DNA of 64,000 nt from Caenibius tardaugens NBRC 16725 (GCF_003860345.1 NZ_CP034179.1:3270001-3334000), one strand, 5' to 3'; shown: positions 45,199 through 54,083, numbered from the stretch's first letter. Numbers and translations are program-made. The notes: generated from the letters alone by a model not told the origin.

Positions 45199-45328
45199 GA
45201 GACAGCCGCCTGTGGTCGGATTGCCGGTTCCGAACAGGACGCATTCTTATGTCTCGACGGCTGCATCCGAGAGGGATGTCTGCGCATTGCAGCAAGCCGG
45301 AAGACTGCTTCTTTGCAGGCGTTAGTAT

Positions 45329-45356
45329 TTGACTATTCACGTAATATGCGTATTAA
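45329..45356 (+). promoter_or_regulatory. Promoter with MarR-type operator for the iac operon
   Basis: TTGACTATTCAC (45329-45340) matches the palindrome before the TonB receptor at 10 of 12 positions. Its first six bases are a predicted -35 (TTGACT); TATTAA at 45351-45356 is a candidate -10 after 16 bp. The first gene of the operon starts at 45403. The remaining 250-bp gap shows no ORF. Confidence 0.62.
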
Positions 45357-45402
45357 TTTGTCGAGATCAATTCGCGATTCCGCGGAAGCAGGAGGGGGTT
45401 GA

Positions 45403-46548
45403 ATGAACCGGAGCGATTCCGCTGCCATCGTCCGCCCCCTCATGCTGGGCAGCGGTTCGACCCGCGCGGTGGTCAAGGACAATTTCGCCATTGCAGGACT
45501 GCCCACCTCCATGGGGAGTGCGCGCTTTGCCCGGGTTCCGCCCGCGCAAGCGAATGCGGTGGTCGTGGATCGGCTTGTCCGCGCGGGTATAGCGATAACC
45601 GGCCGCGCCGCCATGCATGAGCTGGCCTACGGGGTCACCGGACGCAATGACTGGTCCGGTACGCCGTTGAACCCGCGCTGGCCGCAACGGATCGTCGGGG
45701 GGTCGTCCAGCGGCTGTGCGGCTGCGGTGGCGAGCGGCCTGGTGGACATCGGCATAGGGACCGACACCGGCGGGTCGATCCGGTTGCCCGCTGCCTGTTG
45801 CGGCATTGTCGGGCTGAAACCCGGCTTTGGTCTGATCGATCACGATGGGGTGAGCCCGGCCAATTCGACACTCGATTGTGTCGGGCCGATGGCACGCAAT
45901 GTGTCTGGCATCGTGCAGGCGATGGCTGCGATGGTCGATGGGTTCGATGCGGATCATCCGATTGATCGGCCGCGTGTGGGGATGCTCGCATGCCAAGCCG
46001 ATGCACCGGTAAAGCAGGCTTTTGATGCTGCGATCGGGCGACTGGAGATCGAACCACACCCCGTTTCTCTCGCCCTGTTCGATCAGGCCTTCGACGCCGG
46101 GCTGACCATTATCGCGGCAGAAATGTGGTCGGAGTTCTTTTGGCTGGCGCCGGAATTTGACGGGATCGGGGCGGATGTCGCCAATCGTTTGCGGCGGGCC
46201 GCGCAGATCGATCCCGCATCTCTGGCCCAAGCCAGAGAGATCAAGCGCGCGTTCACGGCCGAAGTCGACGACCTGTTTACGCGGTACGATTTTCTGGTTC
46301 TGCCGACCATCGACAGTGTGCCGCCCTTGTGCACGCAGGCGGATGACCCGTTGCAACAGTTGCGCCTTACCCGCCTCGTACGCCCGTTCAACGTCAGCGG
46401 CCATCCGGCAATCACGCTGCCGACCCTGACCGAAGAAGGGTTGCCGGTCGGGATACAGATTGTGGGCCCGATGGGGCGTGATGGTCCGCTGTGCGCGTTC
46501 GCACGCCAGGTCGAGGCAAAGATTGAAAATTCGAAGGAGATTGCGTGA
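45403..46548 (+). CDS. iacH: Amidase-signature hydrolase, IacH-like (probable indole-3-acetamide or conjugate hydrolase)
   Basis: The Ser-cisSer-Lys triad is present: Lys25 (VVKDNFA), Ser101 in GGSSSGCAAAVASG and nucleophile Ser125 in TDTGGSIRLPA. At 381 residues it is a compact amidase-signature protein. IacH in iac clusters belongs to this family and has been proposed to release indole-3-acetate from amides. AGGAGGGGG precedes the ATG. It is the first gene of the operon and its stop overlaps the iacA start (TGATG). Confidence 0.83.
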   Translation: MNRSDSAAIVRPLMLGSGSTRAVVKDNFAIAGLPTSMGSARFARVPPAQANAVVVDRLVRAGIAITGRAAMHELAYGVTGRNDWSGTPLNPRWPQRIVGGSSSGCAAAVASGLVDIGIGTDTGGSIRLPAACCGIVGLKPGFGLIDHDGVSPANSTLDCVGPMARNVSGIVQAMAAMVDGFDADHPIDRPRVGMLACQADAPVKQAFDAAIGRLEIEPHPVSLALFDQAFDAGLTIIAAEMWSEFFWLAPEFDGIGADVANRLRRAAQIDPASLAQAREIKRAFTAEVDDLFTRYDFLVLPTIDSVPPLCTQADDPLQQLRLTRLVRPFNVSGHPAITLPTLTEEGLPVGIQIVGPMGRDGPLCAFARQVEAKIENSKEIA

Positions 46549-47702
46549 TGACTGCCACGACATTGGCGGCTGACGATAAGGCGGCAGGCATGACGGCGAG
46601 TTTGCCTGCGCTGCTCGACACTATTCGGGCGCGCCGCGCCGAATTGCATGCGCTGGGACATATCCCTCAGGACATCGTCAAACAGTTTCAGGCACTCGGC
46701 CTCTACCGCGCCTTCGTTCCCGAACAACTGGGCGGCGCAGGGACGACCCCGATGGAATTCCTGCGCGTAATCGAACAGATTTCCACCGCCGACGGTTCGG
46801 CGGGCTGGGTGGCGAGCTTCGGCTTCGCGACCAAATATCTGTCTTCCCTGCCAGCCGAAACACTGGCTGAACTCTACAGCGACAGCCCCGATGTGGTGTT
46901 CGCAGGGGCTGTTTTTCCGCCCCAGACCGCGACGCGCGAAAGCGGCGGCTACCGCGTCAAGGGGCGTTGGGGGTTCGGTTCGGGTTCGCTCGGAGCCTCC
47001 CTCATCGGTGTCGGCATCAAACTGGATGGCGAACAGGGCGGATTGCCGCGGATGGCGGTGATGCCGCGCGACAAAGTCCGTATTGAGGAAAACTGGGACA
47101 CGATCGGCATGTTCGCGACCGGCAGCCACGATCTCGTGGTGGATGATGTGTTTGTGCCGGAATCTCACATTCTCATTCGCGGCGCTCCGCCCTCGATCGA
47201 CACACCGGCCTATCGTTATCCGACAATGGCAATGGCAGCGCAGGTTCTGGCCATCGTGGGCGCTGGCGTCGCGCGTGAGGCGATCGATGAAGTCATGAAT
47301 CTGGCAGGCAGACAATCGATCACGGGCGCGCCGGCGCTGGGGGATCGCCCCAATGTGCAGATCGCGCTGGGCCAGATGGAAGCGAAGCTCAGTTCCGCGC
47401 GCGCGTGGTTCTATGAGGAAACGGAGAAGGTCTGGGAGCGGATGCTCGCCGGGGATGAGGTGTCCGACAAGGATGTCGCCCGTCTGCGGCTGGCGTCCAC
47501 ACATATCGCCAAAACGGGAGCAGATGTGACGCGCCGTGCGTTCGAGCTGTGCGGCACCACGGGGATTTTCAACACGCACCCGCTTTCCCGGTTGCTGATG
47601 GATGCCCTCGTCGTCGCGCAACATGCTTTCATGAACGAAACCACCTGGCAATCGGGCGGTGCGGTCATGCTCGGCCGGAAACCCGCTCCCGGCTATCCCT
47701 GA
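46548..47702 (+). CDS. iacA: Indole-3-acetate monooxygenase IacA (acyl-CoA dehydrogenase-fold flavoprotein)
   Basis: The 384-residue protein has the acyl-CoA dehydrogenase fold of group D flavin monooxygenases (HpaB/HsaA type): FRAFVPEQLGGAGTTP-like N-terminal region, RVKGRWGFGSGSLGAS middle domain and the C-terminal helical bundle ending FELCGTTGIFNTHPLSRLLMDA (in parts). IacA begins auxin breakdown by hydroxylating the indole ring with reduced flavin from IacG; no flavin reductase gene is in this window. Adjacent iacB, iacI, iacC-E genes support the call. Confidence 0.86.
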   Translation: MTATTLAADDKAAGMTASLPALLDTIRARRAELHALGHIPQDIVKQFQALGLYRAFVPEQLGGAGTTPMEFLRVIEQISTADGSAGWVASFGFATKYLSSLPAETLAELYSDSPDVVFAGAVFPPQTATRESGGYRVKGRWGFGSGSLGASLIGVGIKLDGEQGGLPRMAVMPRDKVRIEENWDTIGMFATGSHDLVVDDVFVPESHILIRGAPPSIDTPAYRYPTMAMAAQVLAIVGAGVAREAIDEVMNLAGRQSITGAPALGDRPNVQIALGQMEAKLSSARAWFYEETEKVWERMLAGDEVSDKDVARLRLASTHIAKTGADVTRRAFELCGTTGIFNTHPLSRLLMDALVVAQHAFMNETTWQSGGAVMLGRKPAPGYP

Positions 47703-47723
47703 AACCGATCGAATGGAATGACC

Positions 47724-48083
47724 ATGGCCACTGAAAACAAAAAAATCAGAGCATTGTTCTGTTGCGCTGTCCTGCAGAACTTTTTCGATCTGCCGGGGGA
47801 CAAGATTCCGGATGTGCTCAAGGCCACCGGCCAATTGTTGCGGACGATCCGTGAAATGCCGGGCGTGGACGTGTTGGGTACGATGGACGATGACGAGACA
47901 ATGGTCGGCACCTCGCCCAACGGCTGGCCCTGGACATTCTACATCTTGGCTGACGTGCCGGATCGGCAGACCGCCGTGGATATCTGCGGGCTGTTCCGCA
48001 CCAGCGAAGTCGGCGAATACCGGCTCTGGAAATATATGCGGATCGAGGCCCGGCTGGGTCGCGAACTTGTGATGCCGGAATGA
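47724..48083 (+). CDS. iacB: IacB-like small protein of the auxin cluster
   Basis: A 119-residue protein of unproven function, matching the small conserved gene that follows iacA in iac clusters. Notable are ALFCCAVLQNFFDLPGDKIP and the repeated aromatic segment GWPWTFYILADVPD; the fold looks like a ferredoxin-like alpha-beta barrel domain, which is inference. An ATG two codons upstream (47718) is an alternative start; GGA spacing favours 47724. Its stop overlaps the next start (ATGA). Confidence 0.72.
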   Translation: MATENKKIRALFCCAVLQNFFDLPGDKIPDVLKATGQLLRTIREMPGVDVLGTMDDDETMVGTSPNGWPWTFYILADVPDRQTAVDICGLFRTSEVGEYRLWKYMRIEARLGRELVMPE

Positions 48084-48598
48084 GCGACGCTGCCATCCTT
48101 GCCCGGCTCGATCGGCTGGAAAGCGAAGCCGCCATCCGGCGGACTGTCGCCCGCTATTTCCAGATTTGTGATCGCCTTGGCCCGGAAACGCCGTTCACCG
48201 AACTGGGTGAACTGTTCACCCGGGATGCCTGCTGGGAAGGGAAGGGGCGCTACGAGAGCGCCTTTGGCCGCTATGATGGACGCTCGGAGATTGTTGCAAT
48301 GATCCGCAGCTATTGCATGCCCACGCCGCATTTCGCGATGACTGCCCATTTCTTTTCGGCCGACGATATCGCCGTCGAAGGGGAGACGGGGGTGGGCAAG
48401 TGGATGATGTTGCAGACCTCCACTTACGCTGATGGCACCGCGGACCTGCGCAGCGCCTGCCTGACCATGCGCTTCGAACGCGAAAACGAGCGGTGGCGCA
48501 TCGCTTTGTTTCGAACCGAAAACATCTTTTCTCGCCGGATCGACCACTGGAATGATCGTGAGGTTATTCCGGTGCCGGACCAGACAGCCGGAGCCTAA
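48080..48598 (+). CDS. iacI: SnoaL/NTF2-fold protein, IacI-like
   Basis: The 172-residue protein has the SnoaL-like pattern: N-terminal helix LARLDRLESEAAIRRTVARY, FTRDACWEGKGRYE, and a C-terminal sheet with LTMRFERENERWRIALFRTEN. NTF2-fold proteins serve as small hydrolases, isomerases or dioxygenase partners. Position between iacB and iacC in an iac operon makes it the probable IacI; function unproven. It could alternatively be an extra dioxygenase small-subunit-like protein. Confidence 0.7.
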   Translation: MSDAAILARLDRLESEAAIRRTVARYFQICDRLGPETPFTELGELFTRDACWEGKGRYESAFGRYDGRSEIVAMIRSYCMPTPHFAMTAHFFSADDIAVEGETGVGKWMMLQTSTYADGTADLRSACLTMRFERENERWRIALFRTENIFSRRIDHWNDREVIPVPDQTAGA

Positions 48599-48600
48599 CG

Positions 48601-49833
48601 ATGAACGACACCCCCTATGCCGATCTGGTGCAGCCCGACCGGGTTCACAGTTCGCTCTATCAGGATGCCGCGATTTTCGACGAGGAGATCGAACGCATCT
48701 TTTACAAGACCTGGGTGTGGGTTGCCCATGCCAGCGAACTTCCCCGACCGTTGGATTTCATCACGACCCATATCGGCCCGCAATCGGTCATCGTGAACCG
48801 TGACAAGGACGGGACGGTGCGGACCATGGTCAACAGGTGTCGTCATCGTGGCGCCACCGTGTGCGACAAGCGCCGGGGCAATGCGCCCGGGTTCGTGTGC
48901 CCTTATCACGCATGGACCTATGGCACGGACGGGGCGTTGCGCGGCCTGCCATTGCCAAAGGGATACAAGGATTTCGACAAGTCCGACTATGGCCTCGTCC
49001 AGTTGCGGACCGAGGAATACAACGGCATGATTTTCGCCACGTTCAATCCGGACGTGCAGCCGCTCGACACCTTCCTTGGCCGTGCGAAGCCGTGGATCGA
49101 CCTGTTCATGAAACAGGGCGGCGGATATCCGGTGAAGGTTCTGGGCGAACACAAGTTCTCGTTCCCCGGCAACTGGAAAATCCAGCTGGAGAACACCACC
49201 GACGCATATCATTTTCCGATCGTCCACAAGAGCTTCCTGACATCGCTGGACGGCGCGACCGAGGAGCTTTTTTCGTTCATGGATGCGGGCGGTTATGTCG
49301 AGGATCTGGGCAATGGCCATTCGGTCATGGTCATGATTCCCGAGCTTGTCGATCTGGAGGAAAACCTCGAGGCCCCCATACCCGAGCGGTTTGCCACGAT
49401 CGCCGAGGATTTGCGCAAAACCCATGATGAACAGTCCGTGCGCCGCATCGTCCGCGCGATTAGCGGCACGGGGTTCAATCTCAATCTTTTCCCCAATGCC
49501 GCCTGTTCGATGGCATTTTTCCGTATCCTGCGCCCCCTTTCGGTCAATGAGACCGAGATCCGCCACATTGCGATCGGCATGGATGGCGGACCGGACATCG
49601 CCAATCGCGCCCGTCTGCGGCTGCACGAGCATTTTCAGGGGCCGATGGGCTTCGGCACGCCCGATGATGCGGAAGCCTGGCAACGGGTTCAGCAGGGCAG
49701 CAATGGGCCGGGCAGTTCATGGATCATGGTCAATCGCGGCGAGGACAAAACCGAAAGCAATGCGGGTGACGTGACTGCGGAGACCGGAATGCGCGCGGCG
49801 TACCAGATGTGGAAGAGGATGATGTCGGCATGA
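48601..49833 (+). CDS. iacC: Rieske aromatic-ring-hydroxylating dioxygenase large subunit, IacC
   Basis: The alpha subunit has a Rieske [2Fe-2S] site (Cys80, His82, Cys100, His103; CRHRGATVC and CPYHAW) and mononuclear iron ligands Asp201, His204 and His209 in the ENTTDAYHFPIVH motif. IacC with IacD is implicated in ring attack on dioxindole-type intermediates leading to catechol. The 410-residue length is typical. The electron-transfer partner (IacF type) is not in the window. Its stop overlaps the iacD start. Confidence 0.87.
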   Translation: MNDTPYADLVQPDRVHSSLYQDAAIFDEEIERIFYKTWVWVAHASELPRPLDFITTHIGPQSVIVNRDKDGTVRTMVNRCRHRGATVCDKRRGNAPGFVCPYHAWTYGTDGALRGLPLPKGYKDFDKSDYGLVQLRTEEYNGMIFATFNPDVQPLDTFLGRAKPWIDLFMKQGGGYPVKVLGEHKFSFPGNWKIQLENTTDAYHFPIVHKSFLTSLDGATEELFSFMDAGGYVEDLGNGHSVMVMIPELVDLEENLEAPIPERFATIAEDLRKTHDEQSVRRIVRAISGTGFNLNLFPNAACSMAFFRILRPLSVNETEIRHIAIGMDGGPDIANRARLRLHEHFQGPMGFGTPDDAEAWQRVQQGSNGPGSSWIMVNRGEDKTESNAGDVTAETGMRAAYQMWKRMMSA

Positions 49834-50306
49834 GTGCGGATATTCAACGGATTGCCGAGTTCCTGTGGCTCGAGGCCGACCTTCTGGACGGCAAGGACTA
49901 TCAGGCCTGGCTCGAACTGTGGGATGACGATGGCAAGTACATCGTGCCGGTCCAGCGTCAGACTGAGAACTTCGAGGATGTTCTCAACTACGCGTACGAC
50001 GATGCGGATATGCGCACAATGCGGGTCGCCCGGCTGACCAGCGGGGAATCGGCTTCGGCTGTCGCTGCCTCGGTCACGGTACGCACGCTTTCCCGGTTTC
50101 GGCAAATCGATCCTGCACCCGACGGCGCCATGCGCGTTCGCTGTGCGCAGCATCTGGCAGAAACCACCCGCGGCCATACCCGGATGGTGCCTTGCGATGT
50201 GACTTATACCCTGCGTGAGGCAGACGGCGCCCTGCGCCTTGCGGGCAAAATCGTCCTGCTTGCCAATTCCGACCATACTCTCACCAATATGACGTATCTG
50301 CCATGA
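49830..50306 (+). CDS. iacD: Rieske dioxygenase small (beta) subunit, IacD
   Basis: The 158-residue protein shows the beta-subunit NTF2-type fold: EFLWLEADLLDGKDYQAWLELWDDDGKYIVPVQRQ in parts, then RFRQIDPAP and VPCDVTYTLREADG. It pairs with the large subunit to build the alpha3beta3 oxygenase. The start at 49830 overlaps the iacC stop (ATGA); a longer frame is shadow. Its own stop overlaps iacE. Confidence 0.87.
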   Translation: MSADIQRIAEFLWLEADLLDGKDYQAWLELWDDDGKYIVPVQRQTENFEDVLNYAYDDADMRTMRVARLTSGESASAVAASVTVRTLSRFRQIDPAPDGAMRVRCAQHLAETTRGHTRMVPCDVTYTLREADGALRLAGKIVLLANSDHTLTNMTYLP

Positions 50307-51049
50307 GCGTGCCGGGCCATCACAATGTCGCCATGGTGACCGGTGCAGCCGGTGGATTGGGCGGCGTTATCGTGCGGTGCCTGGCGGCCAAGGGATATCG
50401 CGTGCTCGCTGCGGACATTGCGGGCGATGCGATTGAAGCGTTCACCGCCGATGCCGGCGATCGCGTGATACCGCATCAACTCGACGTTACGGACAAGGCG
50501 GCATTTGCCGCCGCTCTCGATCGTGCAAGGGCGGAGTGGGGAGGGGTTGGCGTACTGGTAAACAACGCCGCCATTACCCGTACGACGCCGGTGTTCGATA
50601 TTGCGCCTGAAGAATTCGATCTGGTGACCGGTGTGGCTCTCAAGGGCACTTTCATCGGGTGTCAGGTCGTGGGCGCCCATATGCGCGAGCACGGCTATGG
50701 CCGGATCGTCAACATCGCTTCTCTTGCGGGTCAGAACGGGGGCACATCGACAGGTGCGCACTATGCCGCGGCAAAGGGCGGCATTTTGACCCTGACAAAA
50801 GTTTTCGCGCGCGAGCTGGCGGCTTCCGGCGTCACGGTCAACGCCATTTCGCCCGGACCCCTTAATCTGGATTCGGTCCGGTCTCTGCTGCCCCCCGAAA
50901 AGTTGGCAGCCGTTGTTGGGACCATTCCGGCCGGAACGCTGGGTGATCCGGCCTATATTGCCGAAATGGTGACGATGCTCGCTTCGCCTCAGGCTACTTC
51001 GGCCATCGGCGCTGCGTTCGACATCAACGGCGGGTTGTTCATGCGATAA
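50303..51049 (+). CDS. iacE: Short-chain dehydrogenase IacE
   Basis: A 248-residue SDR with the cofactor loop TGAAGGLGG, LVNNAAITR, catalytic Ser in VNIASLAGQNGG, YAAAK and ISPGPLNLD. IacE acts on a hydroxylated indole intermediate on the way to dioxindole-3-acetate in iac pathways. The start overlaps the iacD stop. It is the last gene of the operon here: the next gene is convergent, so iacF and iacG are absent from this transcript. Confidence 0.83.
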   Translation: MSVPGHHNVAMVTGAAGGLGGVIVRCLAAKGYRVLAADIAGDAIEAFTADAGDRVIPHQLDVTDKAAFAAALDRARAEWGGVGVLVNNAAITRTTPVFDIAPEEFDLVTGVALKGTFIGCQVVGAHMREHGYGRIVNIASLAGQNGGTSTGAHYAAAKGGILTLTKVFARELAASGVTVNAISPGPLNLDSVRSLLPPEKLAAVVGTIPAGTLGDPAYIAEMVTMLASPQATSAIGAAFDINGGLFMR

Positions 51050-51110
51050 AGCTGGCCAATTTGGCCATGCCATCCGGTATCGGCTGCCCGCCGGGGGTGC
51101 TGACCCTGGG

Positions 51111-52433
51111 TCAGGCGGCCGTATCCGGGCATGCCGTTTCGCCTTCAGCGCGATAGAGGCGATAACCCAGCCATGCCGAAATCAGGCACATCGCCGCGCT
51201 GAGCAGCAACTGATCCGTTATCGGCATGCCGATTGCGCTGAGCGATACGGCCAGCAGCGAACCGCCGACCATGGCTCCCGAATTCACGATATTGTTGGCT
51301 GCGATCGTCCGGGCGGCTTGCGACGGCGCCACGCGCGTAGTGAGAAACGCATAAAGCGGCACCACGAACATCCCGCCGGCGATGGCAATCCCCAGCAATG
51401 TCAGGAGAAGGGGAACCGCCAGCGGCTCCACCACGAATTCCCGAATGCCCAGCAAGGCACCGCCCGTTTCCACGCTCCACGCGCTGCATACGAAATGGAA
51501 CGCCACCACAAACACCGCCATGACGATGATCGATGCCGGGGCATAGCGGGCCGATACATTGCCTTTCAGCAAGGCATTGATCGACATGGAGCCGATCGCA
51601 ACGCCGACGGAAAAGATCACGAGAAACAGGCTGGCGACTTCCTTGCTCGCCATCAGGACATTCTTTGCCAGCGGCGGAAACTGGATGAACAGGACCGCGC
51701 CGATCGTCCAGAAGAAGCTGATGGCGAGAATTGCGTAGAACACGCAGCGTTCGTGCATCGTGTTGCGCACCAGCGCGATGGACGCGCGAATGACGTGGTG
51801 ATCCAGCGGCTGCGGTTCGATCATCGGTGGGGCAGGGGGAACAGACCGGCTGGTGACGTAGCCGATTACTGCGATGACAAAGACTGCAAGGGCGGCCCAT
51901 TCGACCGCAATCCAGCCGGCCATGATCGTACCGGCAAGCACCGCGATATAGGTGCCGGCCTCGACCAGCCCGGTTCCGGCCAGCACTTCGTTCTTTTTCA
52001 GATGCTGCGGCAGGATGGCGTATTTGATCGGGCCGAAGAAGGTGGAGTGGACACCCATGGCGAACAGCGCCAGCAGCATGAGCGGAATCGCCAGTGTGTC
52101 GATCATCGTGCCTTGCCAGGCGAGGACCAGACCGGTTCCGCCGCAAGCCATGATCGGAATTTCGCATGCCTTGATGATGCGGATGATTCGCGCCTTGTCG
52201 CGCATGTCGGCCAACTGCCCGGCCAATGCGGAGAGTACGAAAAACGGCAGGATGAAAACACCCGAAGCGATGGCGCTGAACCGGGCTTCTTCCGCTTCCG
52301 AATTATATACGCTGTACACCACGAACAGCACCATGGCGTTCTTGTACAGGTTGTCATTGAAGGCATTGAGGAGCTGGGTCACAAACAGCGGAAGGAACCG
52401 CCGGCGGCGCAGGAGATGCGTCGATGTTGTCAT
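51111..52433 (-). CDS. MFS transporter, LplT-like (lysophospholipid transporter family)
   Basis: The 440-residue, 12-helix protein begins LPLFVTQLLNAFNDNLYKNA and has GPIKYAILPQHLKKNEVLAGTGLVEAG, the hallmark of LplT and of the transporter domain of transporter-acyltransferase-ligase fusions. LplT flips 2-acyl-lysophospholipids inward for re-acylation. No acyltransferase (aas) gene is adjacent, so the partner would be elsewhere. It is convergent with the iac operon and divergent from pgsA, a phospholipid gene. Confidence 0.85.
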   Translation of the reverse strand: MTTSTHLLRRRRFLPLFVTQLLNAFNDNLYKNAMVLFVVYSVYNSEAEEARFSAIASGVFILPFFVLSALAGQLADMRDKARIIRIIKACEIPIMACGGTGLVLAWQGTMIDTLAIPLMLLALFAMGVHSTFFGPIKYAILPQHLKKNEVLAGTGLVEAGTYIAVLAGTIMAGWIAVEWAALAVFVIAVIGYVTSRSVPPAPPMIEPQPLDHHVIRASIALVRNTMHERCVFYAILAISFFWTIGAVLFIQFPPLAKNVLMASKEVASLFLVIFSVGVAIGSMSINALLKGNVSARYAPASIIVMAVFVVAFHFVCSAWSVETGGALLGIREFVVEPLAVPLLLTLLGIAIAGGMFVVPLYAFLTTRVAPSQAARTIAANNIVNSGAMVGGSLLAVSLSAIGMPITDQLLLSAAMCLISAWLGYRLYRAEGETACPDTAA

Positions 52434-52545
52434 GAATGCTTGCCAGATACCTATCGCTCGTGTGAAAGCCTAGCGCCATGACCAGGATGGGCAAGAGGCT
52501 TGAGGGGCTTTTGCACGAAAGCAGGGTTTAGAGAACCGCAGATCG

Positions 52546-53139
52546 ATGCTCACTCTACCGAATATTTTGACACTTTCGCGTATTTTCGCCGTTCCTTTGC
52601 TGGCTTTCTTGCTTTGGTGGCCGGGCTGGGCGCTGGGTTACGGGCTCGCGTTTGTGCTTTACTGCCTGATGGGCATAACGGATTATTTTGACGGACTGCT
52701 CGCCCGATCGAGCGGTGCGGTATCGCGGCTGGGTATCTTTCTTGATCCGATCGCCGACAAGATCATGGTGGCGGCGGTCATTCTCGTGCTGACAGCGCAG
52801 GGGATTCTGCGCGGGCCCTATGTCGGCGATATGCACGTAATTGCCGGCCTGATCATTCTTGTGCGGGAAATCGCCGTATCGGGCCTGCGCGAATTTCTTG
52901 GTGGGTTACAGGTATCGGTACCCGTCAGCAGGCTGGCCAAATGGAAAACCACGTTCCAGCTTGTCGCATTGGGTGCGTTGATTCTCGGCGGGGCCTTGCC
53001 GCACTGGAATATCGCGTTGTTCGGTGTCGTGGCGAATGTCCCGCATACTGTTGGCCTGACGACTTTGTGGGCCGCGGCGATTCTCACCCTGATTACAGGG
53101 TGGGATTATTTGCGGATCGGCCTGAAACACATGGACTGA
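52546..53139 (+). CDS. pgsA: CDP-diacylglycerol-glycerol-3-phosphate 3-phosphatidyltransferase
   Basis: PgsA makes phosphatidylglycerol phosphate in the inner membrane. The CDP-alcohol phosphotransferase signature DGLLARSSGAVSRLGIFLDP is followed by IADK, and the N-terminus LTLPNILTLSRIFAVPLLA is typical. There are about five membrane helices in 197 residues. It uses CDP-diacylglycerol made by CdsA at 3.5-4.2 kb. Confidence 0.94.
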   Translation: MLTLPNILTLSRIFAVPLLAFLLWWPGWALGYGLAFVLYCLMGITDYFDGLLARSSGAVSRLGIFLDPIADKIMVAAVILVLTAQGILRGPYVGDMHVIAGLIILVREIAVSGLREFLGGLQVSVPVSRLAKWKTTFQLVALGALILGGALPHWNIALFGVVANVPHTVGLTTLWAAAILTLITGWDYLRIGLKHMD

Positions 53140-53186
53140 TCCGGCAGGGGCGCAAGCACCCCTTGCTGCAGGTTCGGGAACGGGGT

Positions 53187-54083
53187 TTACCCGGCGCGCA
53201 ATTCGTCGGCCAGAAGCCGAAACTCATCGCTACGCGGTGAATTCTTGCGCCAGATCAGGGCAATTTCGCGATTGGCGGAGCGGGACTTCAGGGGCCGGGC
53301 GACAACATCGGTGCCATTCAGAATCCCTGCATCCAGCGCCATTTTCGGGACGATCGTGACGCCCAGGCCGTTATCGACCATCTGAACCAGCGTATGCAGG
53401 CTGGTGCCAATCATCGTGGCGCTGGCACGCAGTTCGGGGCGGTTGCAGGCTGCCAGCGCGTGTTCTTTCAGGCAATGCCCGTCTTCCAGCAGCAGTAAGC
53501 GGCCTTCGTCGATCATGGATGGCGGCACTTCTGCCGGAGGGTCGCGGGGGTCGTCCTTGGGAAACGCGGCATAGAGCGCATCATCGCAAATGTGCGCGTT
53601 CTCGATATCACCCGTTGAAAACGGCAGAGCCAGCAGGACGCAATCCGCCCGGCCATGATGAAGCGATTCGATGGCATCCGCACTGGTTTCTTCGCGCAGG
53701 AAAAGCTTGAGTTGGGGCTTTTCCTTGCGAAGCCGGGGCAGAATGCGCGGCAGGAGGAACGGGGCGATTGTTGGAATGACGCTCATCCGCAATTCCCCGG
53801 CCAGTGGCTGGCCAGCCGATTGCACCAGTTCGGACAATTCTTCCGCCTCGCGCAGAAGGCGATGGGCCTTTTCGACAACGGCGTTGCCCAGTGGGGTGAA
53901 GCGCACCACACGGCGGCTGCGTTCCACCAATGTCACGCCCAGCAGTGATTCGAGTTCACGAAGACCGGCGGACAGGGTCGATTGGGAAACGAAACAGCTA
54001 TCTGCCGCGCGACCGAAATGGCCATGCTCATGCAGTGCGACAAGATACTGCAACTGCTTGAGTGTCGGCAGATAGCTGTTCAT
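53187..54083 (-). CDS. oxyR: Hydrogen peroxide-sensing LysR regulator OxyR
   Basis: The LysR-type HTH (LKQLQYLVALHEHGHFGRAA, SQSTLSAGLRELE) is followed by a substrate domain with the redox cysteine pair Cys204 and Cys213 in DGHCLKEHALAAC, exactly nine residues apart as in OxyR Cys199/Cys208. Disulphide formation activates peroxide-defence genes. The start overlaps the rnd stop by four bases, so it is expressed behind rnd. Confidence 0.93.
   Translation of the reverse strand: MNSYLPTLKQLQYLVALHEHGHFGRAADSCFVSQSTLSAGLRELESLLGVTLVERSRRVVRFTPLGNAVVEKAHRLLREAEELSELVQSAGQPLAGELRMSVIPTIAPFLLPRILPRLRKEKPQLKLFLREETSADAIESLHHGRADCVLLALPFSTGDIENAHICDDALYAAFPKDDPRDPPAEVPPSMIDEGRLLLLEDGHCLKEHALAACNRPELRASATMIGTSLHTLVQMVDNGLGVTIVPKMALDAGILNGTDVVARPLKSRSANREIALIWRKNSPRSDEFRLLADELRAG

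Noticed and set aside
43749-45287. 512-codon minus-strand frame over the TonB receptor
   Set aside because: Antisense shadow of a receptor whose plug and barrel motifs are intact.
46083-47834. 583-codon minus-strand frame over iacH-iacA
   Set aside because: Shadow; the plus strand has catalytic residues, ribosome binding sites and overlapping start/stop coupling.
51050-51110. Terminator between iacE and the MFS gene
   Set aside because: Only a very short GGCCAATTTGGCC repeat without a T run is present; too weak to call.
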